Positions 24,151 through 33,241 of a stretch of 64,000 nt of DNA are shown piece after piece. Origin of the DNA: Chloroflexota bacterium (GTDB taxonomy: Bacteria > Chloroflexota > Anaerolineae > Anaerolineales > Villigracilaceae). The DNA lies in NCBI GenBank assembly GCA_026390015.1, contig JAPLGS010000139.1, forward strand, positions 1 through 64,000, given 5' to 3'. The translations under genes were made by a program, and so were the position numbers. Under the pieces are notes generated by a model, which did no database searches, had not been told where the DNA came from, and was given only the letters and a program-made list of their open reading frames with translations. Within the stretch, counting starts at the first letter, position 1. The number at the start of each line of letters is the position of its first letter.

Positions 24151-24155
24151 TCCCT

Positions 24156-24440
24156 ATGCGTAGTTATGAATTAGTTTGTGTGATCCAGCCCGATCTGGAC
24201 GAGACTGCTTTTAACGTTGTACTCGAAAAAGTTAAAGGCTGGATCAGTGAATCAGGCGGTACGGTGGATAAGGTTGATATTTGGGGTCGTCGCAAGATGG
24301 CTTACATTATCAAGAAACATCGTGAAGGTCAGTATGTTTTGTTGAACTTGACCATGAGCCCATCCGCCATTTTTGATCTTGAGCGCAACCTGCGTTATCA
24401 AGAGCCGATCATACGTCACATGCTTTCTGTAGCTGGTTAG
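24156..24440 (+). CDS. rpsF: Ribosomal protein S6
   Basis: 94 residues. It begins MRSYELVCVIQPDLDE and contains WGRRKMAYIIKKHREGQYVLLNL, the conserved central strand of S6, and ends with the LRYQEPIIRHML segment. S6 forms a heterodimer with S18 on the 30S platform. A strong AAAGGAGG precedes the ATG. It is first in the rpsF-ssb-rpsR operon. Confidence 0.97.
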   Translation: MRSYELVCVIQPDLDETAFNVVLEKVKGWISESGGTVDKVDIWGRRKMAYIIKKHREGQYVLLNLTMSPSAIFDLERNLRYQEPIIRHMLSVAG

Positions 24441-24485
24441 TTTATTGTTGCATTGCCCGGAAATTTTTACCTAGGAGATTTTATT

Positions 24486-24905
24486 ATGAGCCGAGGCCTA
24501 AATAAAGTACAGATCATTGGTCATCTTGGAAAAGATCCCGAGATGCGCTACACTCCTTCAGGAAAACCCGTCACCACATTCTCTGTAGCAGTCAGCCGTT
24601 CGTGGAATAGCGCGGATGGAGAACGCCACAGCGAGACAGAATGGTTCAACGTGGTGGCTTGGGGCAACATTGCGGAGATCTGTAAACAGTATCTCGTGAA
24701 GGGACAACAAGTTTACGTTGAAGGACGTTTGCAAACCCGCCGCTGGGACGATAAAGAAGGTCAGAAACACACCAGCGTGGAGATCGTTGCAAACGAGATG
24801 ATGATGCTGGGCGACCGACGCGATGCAAACAACCACACACAGGAAGCTGAGCCAACCTCTGCCGAGAATGGTTCTACCATGGCAGAAGATGAATTTCCGT
24901 TCTAG
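24486..24905 (+). CDS. ssb: Single-stranded DNA-binding protein
   Basis: 139 residues. The OB fold starts MSRGLNKVQIIGHLGKDPEMRYT and includes TEWFNVVAWG and the basic QVYVEGRLQTRRW. The disordered C-terminal part ends in the acidic EDEFPF tip that recruits repair and replication partners. I start at ATG 24486, preceded by TAGGAG, because SSB proteins begin just before this strand; a longer frame from 24453 lacks a ribosome-binding site. Placement between rpsF and rpsR is the conserved arrangement. Confidence 0.96.
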   Translation: MSRGLNKVQIIGHLGKDPEMRYTPSGKPVTTFSVAVSRSWNSADGERHSETEWFNVVAWGNIAEICKQYLVKGQQVYVEGRLQTRRWDDKEGQKHTSVEIVANEMMMLGDRRDANNHTQEAEPTSAENGSTMAEDEFPF

Positions 24906-24923
24906 TTTTTTTTGGAGTAAATC

Positions 24924-25208
24924 ATGAGTGATGAACGCAGTTATTCGGGCGGCGAAGGCGGCGGGGACCGCAAGTTTTTCGCAAAGCCCAAGTTTTGTCA
25001 GTTTTGCGCGGATAAGCTATTGGTCATAGATTACAAAAAGACCGATCTGCTTCGCAAATATATAACCGAAGAAGGCAAGATCCGCCCACGTCGTCAGACT
25101 GGCGCTTGCGCCAAGCATCAGCGCGTGGTCGCTGCGGCTGTCAAACAAGCACGCCACGTGGCATTTCTTCCTTTCAGCGGCAAGCCACTGGATGAAGGAC
25201 GATCCTAA
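24924..25208 (+). CDS. rpsR: Ribosomal protein S18, zinc-binding (C+) form
   Basis: 94 residues. The core has [31 protein letters not shown], the S18 rRNA-binding region. FCQFC in the N-terminal part plus CAKH supplies Cys, Cys, Cys and His, the zinc-ribbon pattern of C+ paralogs. A Gly-rich N-terminal extension of about 15 residues is present. It is the last gene of the operon. Hairpins at 25230-25256 and 25281-25302 follow. Confidence 0.96.
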   Translation: MSDERSYSGGEGGGDRKFFAKPKFCQFCADKLLVIDYKKTDLLRKYITEEGKIRPRRQTGACAKHQRVVAAAVKQARHVAFLPFSGKPLDEGRS

Positions 25209-25280
25209 TTACAGAAAGAATATTGTGAGGCATGGGATTTTGCGAAGCACCCATGCCCGTAATTGATGTAAACCCCTCGC

Positions 25281-25302
25281 CCCGCCCTCTTTTGAGGGCG
25301 GG
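25281..25302 (+). terminator. Hairpin between rpsR and the parvulin gene
   Basis: Arms CCCGCCCTC (25281-25289) and GAGGGCGGG (25294-25302) with a 4-base loop, but only a short T tract afterwards. A second, smaller hairpin (GCATGGG/CCCATGC, 25230-25256) lies upstream. Together they probably end the ribosomal protein transcript, possibly incompletely. Confidence 0.55.
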
Positions 25303-25331
25303 TATTAATGAGGGACTGAAGGAGTATTATT

Positions 25332-26696
25332 ATGGCTAGTGATTCAGGCAAGAAGGCTGTTTTACATAAAAAACACGTTGCCCGCCTTCAACGTGAACAA
25401 AAACAAAGCCGCGCAATTCTTTTTACTTTTATAGGAATTCTTGTTGCTGTTGTGCTTTTGCTTATATATGGCTATATGGATATCAACGTTTTCCAACTCA
25501 AACGCCCGGTCGCAAAAGTTGGAAATGCCGAGATCCTCGTAAACCAGCTTCAGGCACGCGTACGCCTGCAACGTCAGCAGATCCTGGCGCAATACAATAC
25601 CTACCAACAATACGCGCAGTTTGGCATGGACGTTAAGTCACAATTAACACAGCTTGAGAGCCAACTCAATGCGCCAACCGAGATCGGTCAAGCTGTCTTA
25701 GATCAGTTGATCAATGAACAACTCGTCCGTTTGGAAGCGGAGAAGCGCGGCATCAAGTTCAGCGCCGCGGAATTGAATGAAGTGAAGGAAATCTCATTTG
25801 CTTATTTCCCAAATGGTTCCCCCACTCCATCGATCACCCCCACGCAGGTTATCACACCTAAGATTCCTGCAGAAGCATTTAAGATCGTCACGATCACACC
25901 GATCCCTAGTGCGACACCTGTCGTCACCACCACACCTGACTTGACATCCACTGCGGCGCCAACAGCCACTGAAATCGCTACGCTTGCACCAACCGCCATA
26001 GCGACCAATGGGCCGAGTGCTACACCGCAGCCAACAGCTACGCCATATACCCTCGAAGGATTCCAGACTAGATTCAAAGACACACAAGATCGAATGTCGC
26101 TTATTGGGCTAAGCGAAAAGGATTTCATCGCCTTTTTTGAGATTCAGCTCCTCGAGAAAAAACTAAATGCAGAACTCACTGCAAATGTTCCTCACACTGA
26201 AAAACAAGTTTGGGCACGCCATATCCTTGTAGCCGACCAAGCCACGGCAGATTCGGTTCTCGAAAGATTAAATAAGGGCGAGGATTTTGCCGTTCTTGCA
26301 AAAGAATTATCAACCGATACCGGCTCCGGTGCAAAAGGGGGCGACTTGGGTTGGTTTGGCAGCGGGCAAATGGTTGCTGAATTTGAAAAAGCCGCGTTCG
26401 CACTTGAGAAGCCCGGCGATATTACTAAAACAGCTGTCCAAAGCCAGTTTGGGTTTCACATCATTCAGTTGATCGCAAAGCAGGATCGCCCGCTTTCTGC
26501 AGATCAATACGATGCCGCGAAAAATAAAGTCTATACGGATTGGCTTGCAGCAGCGCGCAAAACATACGGCGTGGAAATTTTCGATATCTGGAAACAGTAT
26601 GTTCCCATTGAACCGAACTTCTCATCCATCGCAACTGATTTCGCAAAAACAGCAACAAAAGAAGCCAGGAACGGTACATCAACACCGAAACCATAG
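25332..26696 (+). CDS. Membrane-anchored parvulin-type peptidyl-prolyl isomerase
   Basis: A 454-residue exported folding factor. One transmembrane anchor lies at about 30-53 (AILFTFIGILVAVVLLLIYGY), after a basic N-terminus. A SurA_N-like helical region (VLDQLINEQLVRLEAEKRGI) spans about 60-155. A low-complexity Thr/Pro/Ala/Ser linker at about 157-240 interrupts the chaperone region. The parvulin rotamase domain is at about 295-385 (WARHILVADQATA, GGDLGWFGSGQM, SQFGFHIIQL). The C-terminal tail is Thr-rich. It resembles PrsA/SurA secretion foldases, here tethered to the outer face of the membrane. AAGGAG precedes the ATG. Confidence 0.92.
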   Translation: MASDSGKKAVLHKKHVARLQREQKQSRAILFTFIGILVAVVLLLIYGYMDINVFQLKRPVAKVGNAEILVNQLQARVRLQRQQILAQYNTYQQYAQFGMDVKSQLTQLESQLNAPTEIGQAVLDQLINEQLVRLEAEKRGIKFSAAELNEVKEISFAYFPNGSPTPSITPTQVITPKIPAEAFKIVTITPIPSATPVVTTTPDLTSTAAPTATEIATLAPTAIATNGPSATPQPTATPYTLEGFQTRFKDTQDRMSLIGLSEKDFIAFFEIQLLEKKLNAELTANVPHTEKQVWARHILVADQATADSVLERLNKGEDFAVLAKELSTDTGSGAKGGDLGWFGSGQMVAEFEKAAFALEKPGDITKTAVQSQFGFHIIQLIAKQDRPLSADQYDAAKNKVYTDWLAAARKTYGVEIFDIWKQYVPIEPNFSSIATDFAKTATKEARNGTSTPKP

Positions 26697-26752
26697 TAAT
26701 TTTTATGATGAAGGATAATAAATCCTAATATCATATTCAAGCGCCTGACAAA

Positions 26753-26785
26753 AGAAACGCCCACCTAAACCGAGGTGGGTGTTTC
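26753..26785. terminator. Bidirectional terminator between the parvulin gene and smc
   Basis: Arms GAAACGCCCACCT (from 26753) and AGGTGGGTGTTTC (to 26785), with a short loop and flanking A and T runs. It serves the two convergent genes. A CTGCTTTCTGCTTCTG pyrimidine tract follows. Confidence 0.8.
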
Positions 26786-26809
26786 TGCTTTCTGCTTCTG
26801 TCTTCCGAG

Positions 26810-27370
26810 CTAGCCTCTTTTCAACATATCATCCGTGACCTGGTCGAGGCGCAAACTTATGATCTGACTGGCTGAGTCGCGGCCCATGGTGATGCCGTAG
26901 ATCACGTCTGCCGCCTGCACGGTGTTGCGGTTATGCGTGATGATAATAAACTGCGTCTCCTTGCTCAAGTCGACCAACAAGTCACGGAAACGGCCTACGT
27001 TGGCTTCATCCAGCATCGCGTCCACTTCGTCCATTACACAAACCGGGGTGGGAGAAACTTTGAGTAACGCGAACACTAACGCAATCGCAGTTAAACTTCT
27101 TTCGCCGCCGGAGAGCATTGCCAATCCCTGTTCACGGCGACCGGGCAGGCGCGCTTCAATTTCTATACCGGTATTTACCAGATCTTCCGGGTCCGTCAAC
27201 GCTAAACGCGCCGAGCCTCCGCCGAACAAACGCACGAAAGTTTCACGGAACTGTTTATCCACCGCATCAAATGTGCGGACAAATTCCCTCTTGGTAATTT
27301 CATCCAACTCGGCTACGACCTGCTTCAAGCAAATACCGTTCACTTTCCTGATCATATTCCGTTTTCGCAT
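26810..27370 (-). pseudogene. smc: C-terminal part of SMC, out of frame with the main smc reading frame
   Basis: This frame encodes the end of SMC: LKQVVAELDEITKREF, the GGGSARLALTDPED segment, the signature LSGGERSLTAIALVFALL, Walker B VCVMDEVDAMLDEANVGRF and the ITHNRNTVQAADVIYGITMG head segment. Without it the ATPase head cannot form. The first 14 residues read from its open frame are the +1 frame of upstream smc codons, so translation does not really start there. It continues from the next entry after a frameshift. Confidence 0.85.
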
Positions 27371-30300
27371 CCGGGTTGATCGGACCCATGCGACGCAATT
27401 GTGCGCGATGATGAGTCAACTGTTCTTCGATCTCAGGCGCGAGTTCCGTCACTACTGGTAATTGCTCGACCATACCATCCAAAGGCAATGGCACTGGACC
27501 GGAGACATCATCTGCATATTCAAACATCACCAGACCAAAATCATCAGTGATCTTTTGATGAAGATTATCCAATGCTTCCTGTTTGCGCATTTGCTCCAAC
27601 TGTACCTGACCATATGAACGCTCTGTATTTGCAAAGATGCGCTGAGAGTTCACTTCTGAATCCTGTAATCGTTTTTCTTCCTGCTCTGCAGTTTCCAAAT
27701 CCTTTTCAGCAGGCTCGATCAGTACGCGCATTTCCTCTATCTGACCATGCAAGCCCGTTTCATTCTCGCGCAATCTTGTTTTTTCATTATCCAAACCATT
27801 CAGTGAATTATCAGCATCCTGCAACCGGGATATCAACTCAACCCGCCGCGCGTCCAACCGCATAATCTCTTTTACGCGCTCCTCTTTTTTTGCGTTTGTG
27901 CTCGCCATACTTTGTTCAACAACCGCAACGCGTGTATTCCAGTAGGAAGATTGTTCCTGCAATTCATCTGTCGAAACCTCAGTAAATTTGCCGGCGATCT
28001 CCTTTGATTTTGCCAGAACATCAGCAGAACGATTCTCGACCTCGGCCTGAGACTCAATTATTTTTTGCTGGATCGAAACTGATTCCTGCACCTCAGCTTC
28101 CAACTGAGTCAACTGGTTTTTCTGCCACTCCAGCTGACGCTGTGTCGACTCAGACTCCAGCCCAGCCTGTTGCTCGGTCTCTTGAATTTCGCCCAATCTG
28201 ACGCGGGCTTCGCGCGCATCGGTATCGCTTTGCGCCAGTTCACGCTGCGCATCAGCAAGTTGATTTGATGATCGTTCGACCAGGTCATTCGATTCGGCGA
28301 TGCGTGCCACCACTTCACTCAAAGCGGATTCAAATTCCCGTTTTCGGCGCGGCCTGCTCAACGCTGAGGAAGAAGCAGTCTTACCAGCGATGACCAATCC
28401 GTCACCGCGGAAGACTTCTCCGCGCAGAGTCACTACACGCGCATGAATCGGAAGATCACGAATCAGCCTGCGCGCAGAATTTCGATCACGCGCGATCAGA
28501 GTTTGCCCAAGCATCAAGCGCACCGCCCCACTTAGTTCATCGGGAGATCTTACAAGATCTGAAGCGACACCAAGACAATCATCATCCTTCGGATTATTAA
28601 GTGAAAGATTATTTCGGTCATCGAGAGGTAATAATGCAGCGCGCCCTGCCCCATCGGATTCAAGCAAACTCAAGGCTTCTTCAAGTTGATCAGCATCGAG
28701 CAAAACTGCATCCAGAGTATCACCAAGCGCTGCGGCAATTGCAATCTCAAGCTCCGCAGGCACGTCCAACGCGGCGCTAAGCGCACCACGCGCGCCAGTT
28801 AATTTTGATTGCCGCGCAGCATCCAACAGATAACGCGCGCCTTCAGCAAAACCCGCCAGTGATTGTTCAGATTGCTCAATCACTTCCAACTGCGCTTTTA
28901 TACGCGAATGATCTGATTCTGCTTTCGAGCGCTGCTCAAGTGACTCACGCCGTTGACGATCGATCACTTCGAATTCATTTTTTTGATTAACAACTTTTTC
29001 TTCGGCCTCTTGCAAAATTAGCGCAGAATTTTCCCGTTCCTTGCGGATAACTTCATACTGCTCCCTGGCTTTAGCTGAAAGCGCTTCCCCTTTTGCAATG
29101 GCCTCTTTGGTTTGGTTGATCTTTTCTATTTGTGTTTGAAGTCTTGATCTTAATACATCCAAGCGCGCATGGTTCTCGGCACGCTGCTGGCTAAGACTCT
29201 CAATTTCGTTGCGTGTGAGCTCGATCTGCTCTTCCAATGAAGCGCGCTCAGATTGGCGGGATTGCAATTCGTTTTGCACATTCGCAAGCTGTGATTTGGC
29301 TTCTTCATATTCAATTTGAATACGGGCCGCATCCTGCTCAACATCTCCATAACGCTCATTGGCAAGATGCAATTCATTCTTTGTATTTTCCTGATCAGAA
29401 AGAACTGACGCCTGTGTATTGGTCAACGAGCGACGGCGCTCTTCGAGCACCGCCAGCTCTCGGCTGATGCCCTCTCGTTGACTGTGTAACTCTGCCGCTT
29501 GACGATGCCAGCCATTTAGTTGAGCACGCAGCCCGGAGAGACGCTCGCGGAAGATTGAATACTCTTGCTGAGTCTTTTCGTGGACGACGCGAGCATCACG
29601 CACACGAGATTCCTGTCCACGCAAAGTTTCGCGCACATCAGTCAGGTCGCGTTGGGAGCGGTGCCAGTGAAAGCCATACCATTCGCGCAGAGTTTGCTTC
29701 ATATCCGCCTGGGCGCGCCCAAAGTCAATGGCGCGCTTGGCCTGACGCTCCAAACTGCGGATGCGCGGTTCAAGTTCCGCCATAATATCAAGCACCCGCT
29801 CAAGATTGCGTTCAGTATTTTCGAGTCGTTTTAATGCATCGTCGCGGCGTGAGCGATACAAGCCTACACCCGCGGCTTCTTCAAATAAGCGGCGGCGGTC
29901 ATCTGCTTTTAACGCGAGGGAAGCATCCACCAATCCCTGGCCGAGAATGGTATAGGTGCGTTCGCTCAAGCCGGCTTGCGCAAGCAATTCATTCATTTCA
30001 CGCAAACGAACATGCTGAGAGTTGATCAAATAATCATTGTGCCCATCACGATGCGCCGTGCGTGAGAGCGCGACTTCAGAGAAATCCACGGGCAGCCATT
30101 GCTCGCTATTGTCAAAAGTGATCGTGGCTTGCGCCAGACCCGAGCGCGCGCGATGCTCTGACCCCGAGAAGATCATGTCTTCTGTTTTCTTGCCGCGCAA
30201 AAGCGTGTACGATTGCTCGCCCAATACCCAGCGCAGAGAGTCAGCGATATTCGATTTACCTGATCCATTCGGCCCGACAATGGCGGTGATGCCGCTGGCG

Positions 30301-30371
30301 AATTCAAAAACGGTACGCGATGCGAAAGTTTTATATCCTTGCAATTCAAGTGATTTTAGACGAAGAGGCAT
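27300..30371 (-). CDS. smc: Chromosome segregation protein SMC, N-terminal and coiled-coil part (frameshifted near 3' end)
   Basis: The frame gives 1,023 residues: the N-terminal head half with Walker A GPNGSGKSNIADSLRWVLGEQS, a long coiled coil, a hinge at about 505-660 and the returning coil. It runs through the conserved RRMGPINPDAKTEY segment and then ends in about ten missense residues at a TGA. The natural continuation lies in the +1 frame (previous entry). The usual stretch of about 16 residues between ESERY and LKQVVAELD is absent, so an out-of-frame deletion of about 44 bases is the simplest explanation. Intact, SMC with ScpAB organises and segregates the chromosome. It follows rnc by 35 bases, a common linkage. 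Confidence 0.93.
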   Translation of the reverse strand: MPLRLKSLELQGYKTFASRTVFEFASGITAIVGPNGSGKSNIADSLRWVLGEQSYTLLRGKKTEDMIFSGSEHRARSGLAQATITFDNSEQWLPVDFSEVALSRTAHRDGHNDYLINSQHVRLREMNELLAQAGLSERTYTILGQGLVDASLALKADDRRRLFEEAAGVGLYRSRRDDALKRLENTERNLERVLDIMAELEPRIRSLERQAKRAIDFGRAQADMKQTLREWYGFHWHRSQRDLTDVRETLRGQESRVRDARVVHEKTQQEYSIFRERLSGLRAQLNGWHRQAAELHSQREGISRELAVLEERRRSLTNTQASVLSDQENTKNELHLANERYGDVEQDAARIQIEYEEAKSQLANVQNELQSRQSERASLEEQIELTRNEIESLSQQRAENHARLDVLRSRLQTQIEKINQTKEAIAKGEALSAKAREQYEVIRKERENSALILQEAEEKVVNQKNEFEVIDRQRRESLEQRSKAESDHSRIKAQLEVIEQSEQSLAGFAEGARYLLDAARQSKLTGARGALSAALDVPAELEIAIAAALGDTLDAVLLDADQLEEALSLLESDGAGRAALLPLDDRNNLSLNNPKDDDCLGVASDLVRSPDELSGAVRLMLGQTLIARDRNSARRLIRDLPIHARVVTLRGEVFRGDGLVIAGKTASSSALSRPRRKREFESALSEVVARIAESNDLVERSSNQLADAQRELAQSDTDAREARVRLGEIQETEQQAGLESESTQRQLEWQKNQLTQLEAEVQESVSIQQKIIESQAEVENRSADVLAKSKEIAGKFTEVSTDELQEQSSYWNTRVAVVEQSMASTNAKKEERVKEIMRLDARRVELISRLQDADNSLNGLDNEKTRLRENETGLHGQIEEMRVLIEPAEKDLETAEQEEKRLQDSEVNSQRIFANTERSYGQVQLEQMRKQEALDNLHQKITDDFGLVMFEYADDVSGPVPLPLDGMVEQLPVVTELAPEIEEQLTHHRAQLRRMGPINPDAKTEYDQESERYLLEAGRSRVG

Positions 30372-30406
30372 GATTGATTTTTCATTTTCCGATTTTAGAT
30401 TTTAGA

Positions 30407-31117
30407 TTAGATCATTCCCAAATTATTCAGTGCTTCCTGCGCGGCGGCGTGCTCGGCAGAACTTTTACTTGAGCCAGTCCCAATGCCTTTTACCACGCCT
30501 GCGATTGCAACTTCCATTTCAAAAATAACCGCGTGGTCGGGTCCGCTGGTGCTGACTACGTGATAGCGCGGTGCGCCAAGTTTTTTCGATTGCGACCATT
30601 CCTGCAGTTGACTCTTTGGATCGCAAATTTCATTCAAGACGGATTCGCGTGCTTCCTCCAAAATCGGATTAACGAACGCATCCACCGCTCCGAGACCCGA
30701 GTCTAAAAACAAAGCACCGATCAGCGCTTCGAAAGCAGACCCAAGCAAATTGTCGCGATCCTGACCGCCTGATGTAAATTCTCCGCGCCCAAGGCGAAGC
30801 GCACTTCCCAGGTTCAACGTTCGCGCAAATTTCGCGAGCTGCTCATTGCGGACAAGCGCCGAGCGCATTTTGGTTAAGTCACCTTCGGGCATTTCGGGAA
30901 AACGGTTATAAACCCAGGCACCCACAACGAAATCCAGTACGGCATCACCCAGAAACTCAAGGCGTTCGTTATCTTCAACAGCCTGAGAATGCTCGTTGAC
31001 GTAGGAGCGATGGGTCAGGGCACGCACCAGCAAGGATAAATTTGAAAAGGACAGACCCAGCCGTCGGCTCAGGTCAGATGCGGGCTCTACATCCCGCACA
31101 TTAAAATTAGAAATCAC
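30407..31117 (-). CDS. rnc: Ribonuclease III
   Basis: 236 residues. The catalytic signature NERLEFLGDAVLDFVVG lies near residues 49-65, the second acidic cluster is in DNLLGSAFEALIGALFLD, and the double-stranded RNA-binding domain fills about 165-235 (DPKSQLQEWSQSKK ... SAEHAAAQEALNNL). The enzyme processes rRNA precursors and structured mRNAs. I use the GTG at 31115-31117, preceded by GGGAGG. It is co-oriented with smc, which follows. Confidence 0.95.
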   Translation of the reverse strand: MISNFNVRDVEPASDLSRRLGLSFSNLSLLVRALTHRSYVNEHSQAVEDNERLEFLGDAVLDFVVGAWVYNRFPEMPEGDLTKMRSALVRNEQLAKFARTLNLGSALRLGRGEFTSGGQDRDNLLGSAFEALIGALFLDSGLGAVDAFVNPILEEARESVLNEICDPKSQLQEWSQSKKLGAPRYHVVSTSGPDHAVIFEMEVAIAGVVKGIGTGSSKSSAEHAAAQEALNNLGMI

Positions 31118-31272
31118 TGGAAACCTCCCGGAACTCAGGGAGCGCCAAACCCCTCCCCAGAAGGGTCTCGCGTTCCATCAGTTCAAATATTTAGCGGGTT
31201 GGATTGTAACCTGAATTTTTGGCGGAAGCGGTTTTTTAAGATAAAATCAGAAAATTCTCCCTGGAGGGCACT

Positions 31273-32202
31273 TTGACCGAAGTCAGCAATGAAACAAGAT
31301 TTTTACATGCAATTGAAATGGGGTTGGGCGCGTGGCAATGGGGTGACCGTGTTATGTGGGCATATGGACAAAAATATTCAGACAAAGAGATCCGTGAGGC
31401 TTTTGATGTTTCTCTTAACCTTGGAATTCGGTTTGTAGATACAGATGAAATTTACGGGTCTGGATATTCGGAACGATTACTCGGCAAGTTTTTGAAAGAA
31501 ATTGACCAGCCTGTGTTGGTCGCAACCAAATTCTTTCCGTGGCCGTGGAGAATCACAAAAGGATTTATCCCACGCGCCTTGAAGGGAAGTTTGGAACGCC
31601 TAGGATTGGACGCGCTGGATTTGTATCAGATCCACTGGGCCTCTCCACTTTTGAGCGCTGAGACAATGATGGAAGGCATGCTGGAATGTGTGCAGCGCGG
31701 CTTGACCCGTACTGTGGGCGTTTCCAACTTCAATGAAAAGCACATGATACGCGCGTATACAACACTTGCGCGGCACGGAATTCCGCTGGCGTCTAATCAG
31801 GTGCAATACAGTTTATTAAGCCGCGCTGTGGAAAAGAACGGCACACTCGCGCGCTGCAAGGAACTCGGCGTCCGTTTGATCGCATATTCTCCACTAGAAA
31901 AAGGCTTGCTGACGGGAAAATATTCTTCGGAAAATCCTCCGTCTGGCGTGCGCGGCGCGCAATATGCCGAGTTGCTTAAGAAACTGCCGCCGGTGATCAA
32001 ACTATTGCGGGAGATCGGCCAAAATCACGGTGACAAAACCCCCTCTCAAGTATCACTGAATTGGCTGATCGCCAAAGGCGCGCTTCCAATCCCTGGCGCA
32101 AAAAATATCAAACAAGCAGAAGAAAATGCCGGTGGAGCAGGCTGGCGATTAACAGAAGAAGAAGTTTCAACTCTGGATGAAGCTACGGAAAATATCCACT
32201 AG
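31273..32202 (+). CDS. Aldo/keto reductase
   Basis: A 309-residue cytosolic NADPH-dependent oxidoreductase of the AKR superfamily. The tetrad is visible: Asp and Tyr in FVDTDEIYGSGYSERLLG, Lys in VATKFFPWPW and His in LYQIHWASP. The C-terminal cofactor segment reads PIPGAKNIKQAEENAG. The start is a TTG at 31273, chosen because GGAGGG lies 6 bases upstream and the next ATG would remove conserved residues. The substrate is unknown. Confidence 0.92.
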   Translation: MTEVSNETRFLHAIEMGLGAWQWGDRVMWAYGQKYSDKEIREAFDVSLNLGIRFVDTDEIYGSGYSERLLGKFLKEIDQPVLVATKFFPWPWRITKGFIPRALKGSLERLGLDALDLYQIHWASPLLSAETMMEGMLECVQRGLTRTVGVSNFNEKHMIRAYTTLARHGIPLASNQVQYSLLSRAVEKNGTLARCKELGVRLIAYSPLEKGLLTGKYSSENPPSGVRGAQYAELLKKLPPVIKLLREIGQNHGDKTPSQVSLNWLIAKGALPIPGAKNIKQAEENAGGAGWRLTEEEVSTLDEATENIH

Positions 32203-32227
32203 AATTGCATCAACAGCTGAAAAATAT

Positions 32228-32261
32228 AACTCGCCCCGAAATTAATTTTCGCGGGCGAGTT
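32228..32261. terminator. Terminator between the aldo/keto reductase and HD-domain genes
   Basis: Arms AACTCGCCC (32228-32236) and GGGCGAGTT (32253-32261) followed by TATTCTT on the plus strand. It probably ends the aldo/keto reductase transcript; the convergent HD gene stops at 32336. Confidence 0.7.
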
Positions 32262-32335
32262 TATTCTTAAAGGCAACTCTTGAGATATCTTTATCCTTGC
32301 GCAGCAGCGTTCATCAGTGACCAGTATCTAATTAA

Positions 32336-33190
32336 TCATAAGTCCTGCAGATCGTGTTCAGCGTCAAAGACATGCGAGTGCATATTCGCGACCCATTGTT
32401 TTCCGTCTTCAGTCAAACGCAGATACAGCAAAGCATCTTGAATATATGGGCTAACATCATGCCAGTAGAAAGATGCGTATTTTTTACGGATATCATTCGG
32501 GGTTTTATATTCAAATTTTTCATTCAACCCGAGTTCCTGAAATTCATAAAACAACGCGGGAGATTTTCGTAAATAATCGGGGTCGCCCAACTGGCCAATA
32601 AAATCTGCGGCGCGCACGAGTCCGCCAAATCCCTTTGTATCTTTGTAGTTATCGCCTAGCGGAGAAGGGAAACGGGTAAACTCGATAAACGATGAGATCA
32701 ACTCTGTATCCAATTGTTTCGTAATATCTTGAAGCAGGCTATTTCCAAAACGCTCCTTCACAAATAATTTACTACGATCAACATGATAAGGTGTCAACGC
32801 AACATCGGTACCTTCCGGTGAAATGAAAACCATTTCATCTCCGACGCCTGTCGCGTATTTATCTTTTGTATCATTCTTACAGATCCCTTTTACATAACCG
32901 ATATCATGGCATAAAACAGCGATCATAAAATGCATCCAATCCCGCGGTGTAACGCCTCCCTCGCGTAAATGCTTTCCCTCAAGGATCGCCTGCCCTGCCA
33001 GTGACACCATGATCGTATGGTCGATATCATGATAGAGCGCATCAGAGTTGGCAATATTCTCAAGAGCCAATCTGCCGCACCAGGCAACAATGCGGCCAGA
33101 GTCACTGTCTATCTCGCCATATGTGCGTTGATACACGGTTCGCAATTGCTCAACGAACATATCAATTGTTAGTTCCTGCCAGTTAATCAT
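32336..33190 (-). CDS. HD domain metal-dependent phosphohydrolase
   Basis: A 284-residue cytosolic protein with an HD domain. The metal ligands read YHDIDHT near residue 54 and CHDIGY near residue 94, with later acidic residues in RAADFIGQLGD. The spacing fits nucleotide or cyclic nucleotide phosphohydrolases, but the N-terminal helix and C-terminal 80 residues do not allow a subclass. GAGGTGA precedes the ATG. It is divergent from a small membrane protein gene, with an 18-base palindrome in between. Confidence 0.85.
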   Translation of the reverse strand: MINWQELTIDMFVEQLRTVYQRTYGEIDSDSGRIVAWCGRLALENIANSDALYHDIDHTIMVSLAGQAILEGKHLREGGVTPRDWMHFMIAVLCHDIGYVKGICKNDTKDKYATGVGDEMVFISPEGTDVALTPYHVDRSKLFVKERFGNSLLQDITKQLDTELISSFIEFTRFPSPLGDNYKDTKGFGGLVRAADFIGQLGDPDYLRKSPALFYEFQELGLNEKFEYKTPNDIRKKYASFYWHDVSPYIQDALLYLRLTEDGKQWVANMHSHVFDAEHDLQDL

Positions 33191-33223
33191 AATTACTCAC
33201 CTCAATGCAGTAAAATGGATGGA

Positions 33224-33241
33224 CTGATAAAAGTTTATCAG
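33224..33241. promoter_or_regulatory. 18-base palindrome in a divergent intergenic region
   Basis: CTGATAAA and TTTATCAG flank two central bases. It lies between the starts of the HD hydrolase (minus) and the small membrane protein (plus), next to a TAAAAT box. This placement fits an operator acting on one or both genes, or a small hairpin in the 5' leader. Confidence 0.35.

Noticed and set aside
25794-26128. Open frames of about 100 codons on the minus strand inside the parvulin gene.
   Set aside because: They mirror the Thr/Pro/Ala low-complexity linker of the plus-strand gene. Their Gly/Val/Cys-rich composition is what that codon bias gives on the opposite strand, and there are no ribosome-binding sites.
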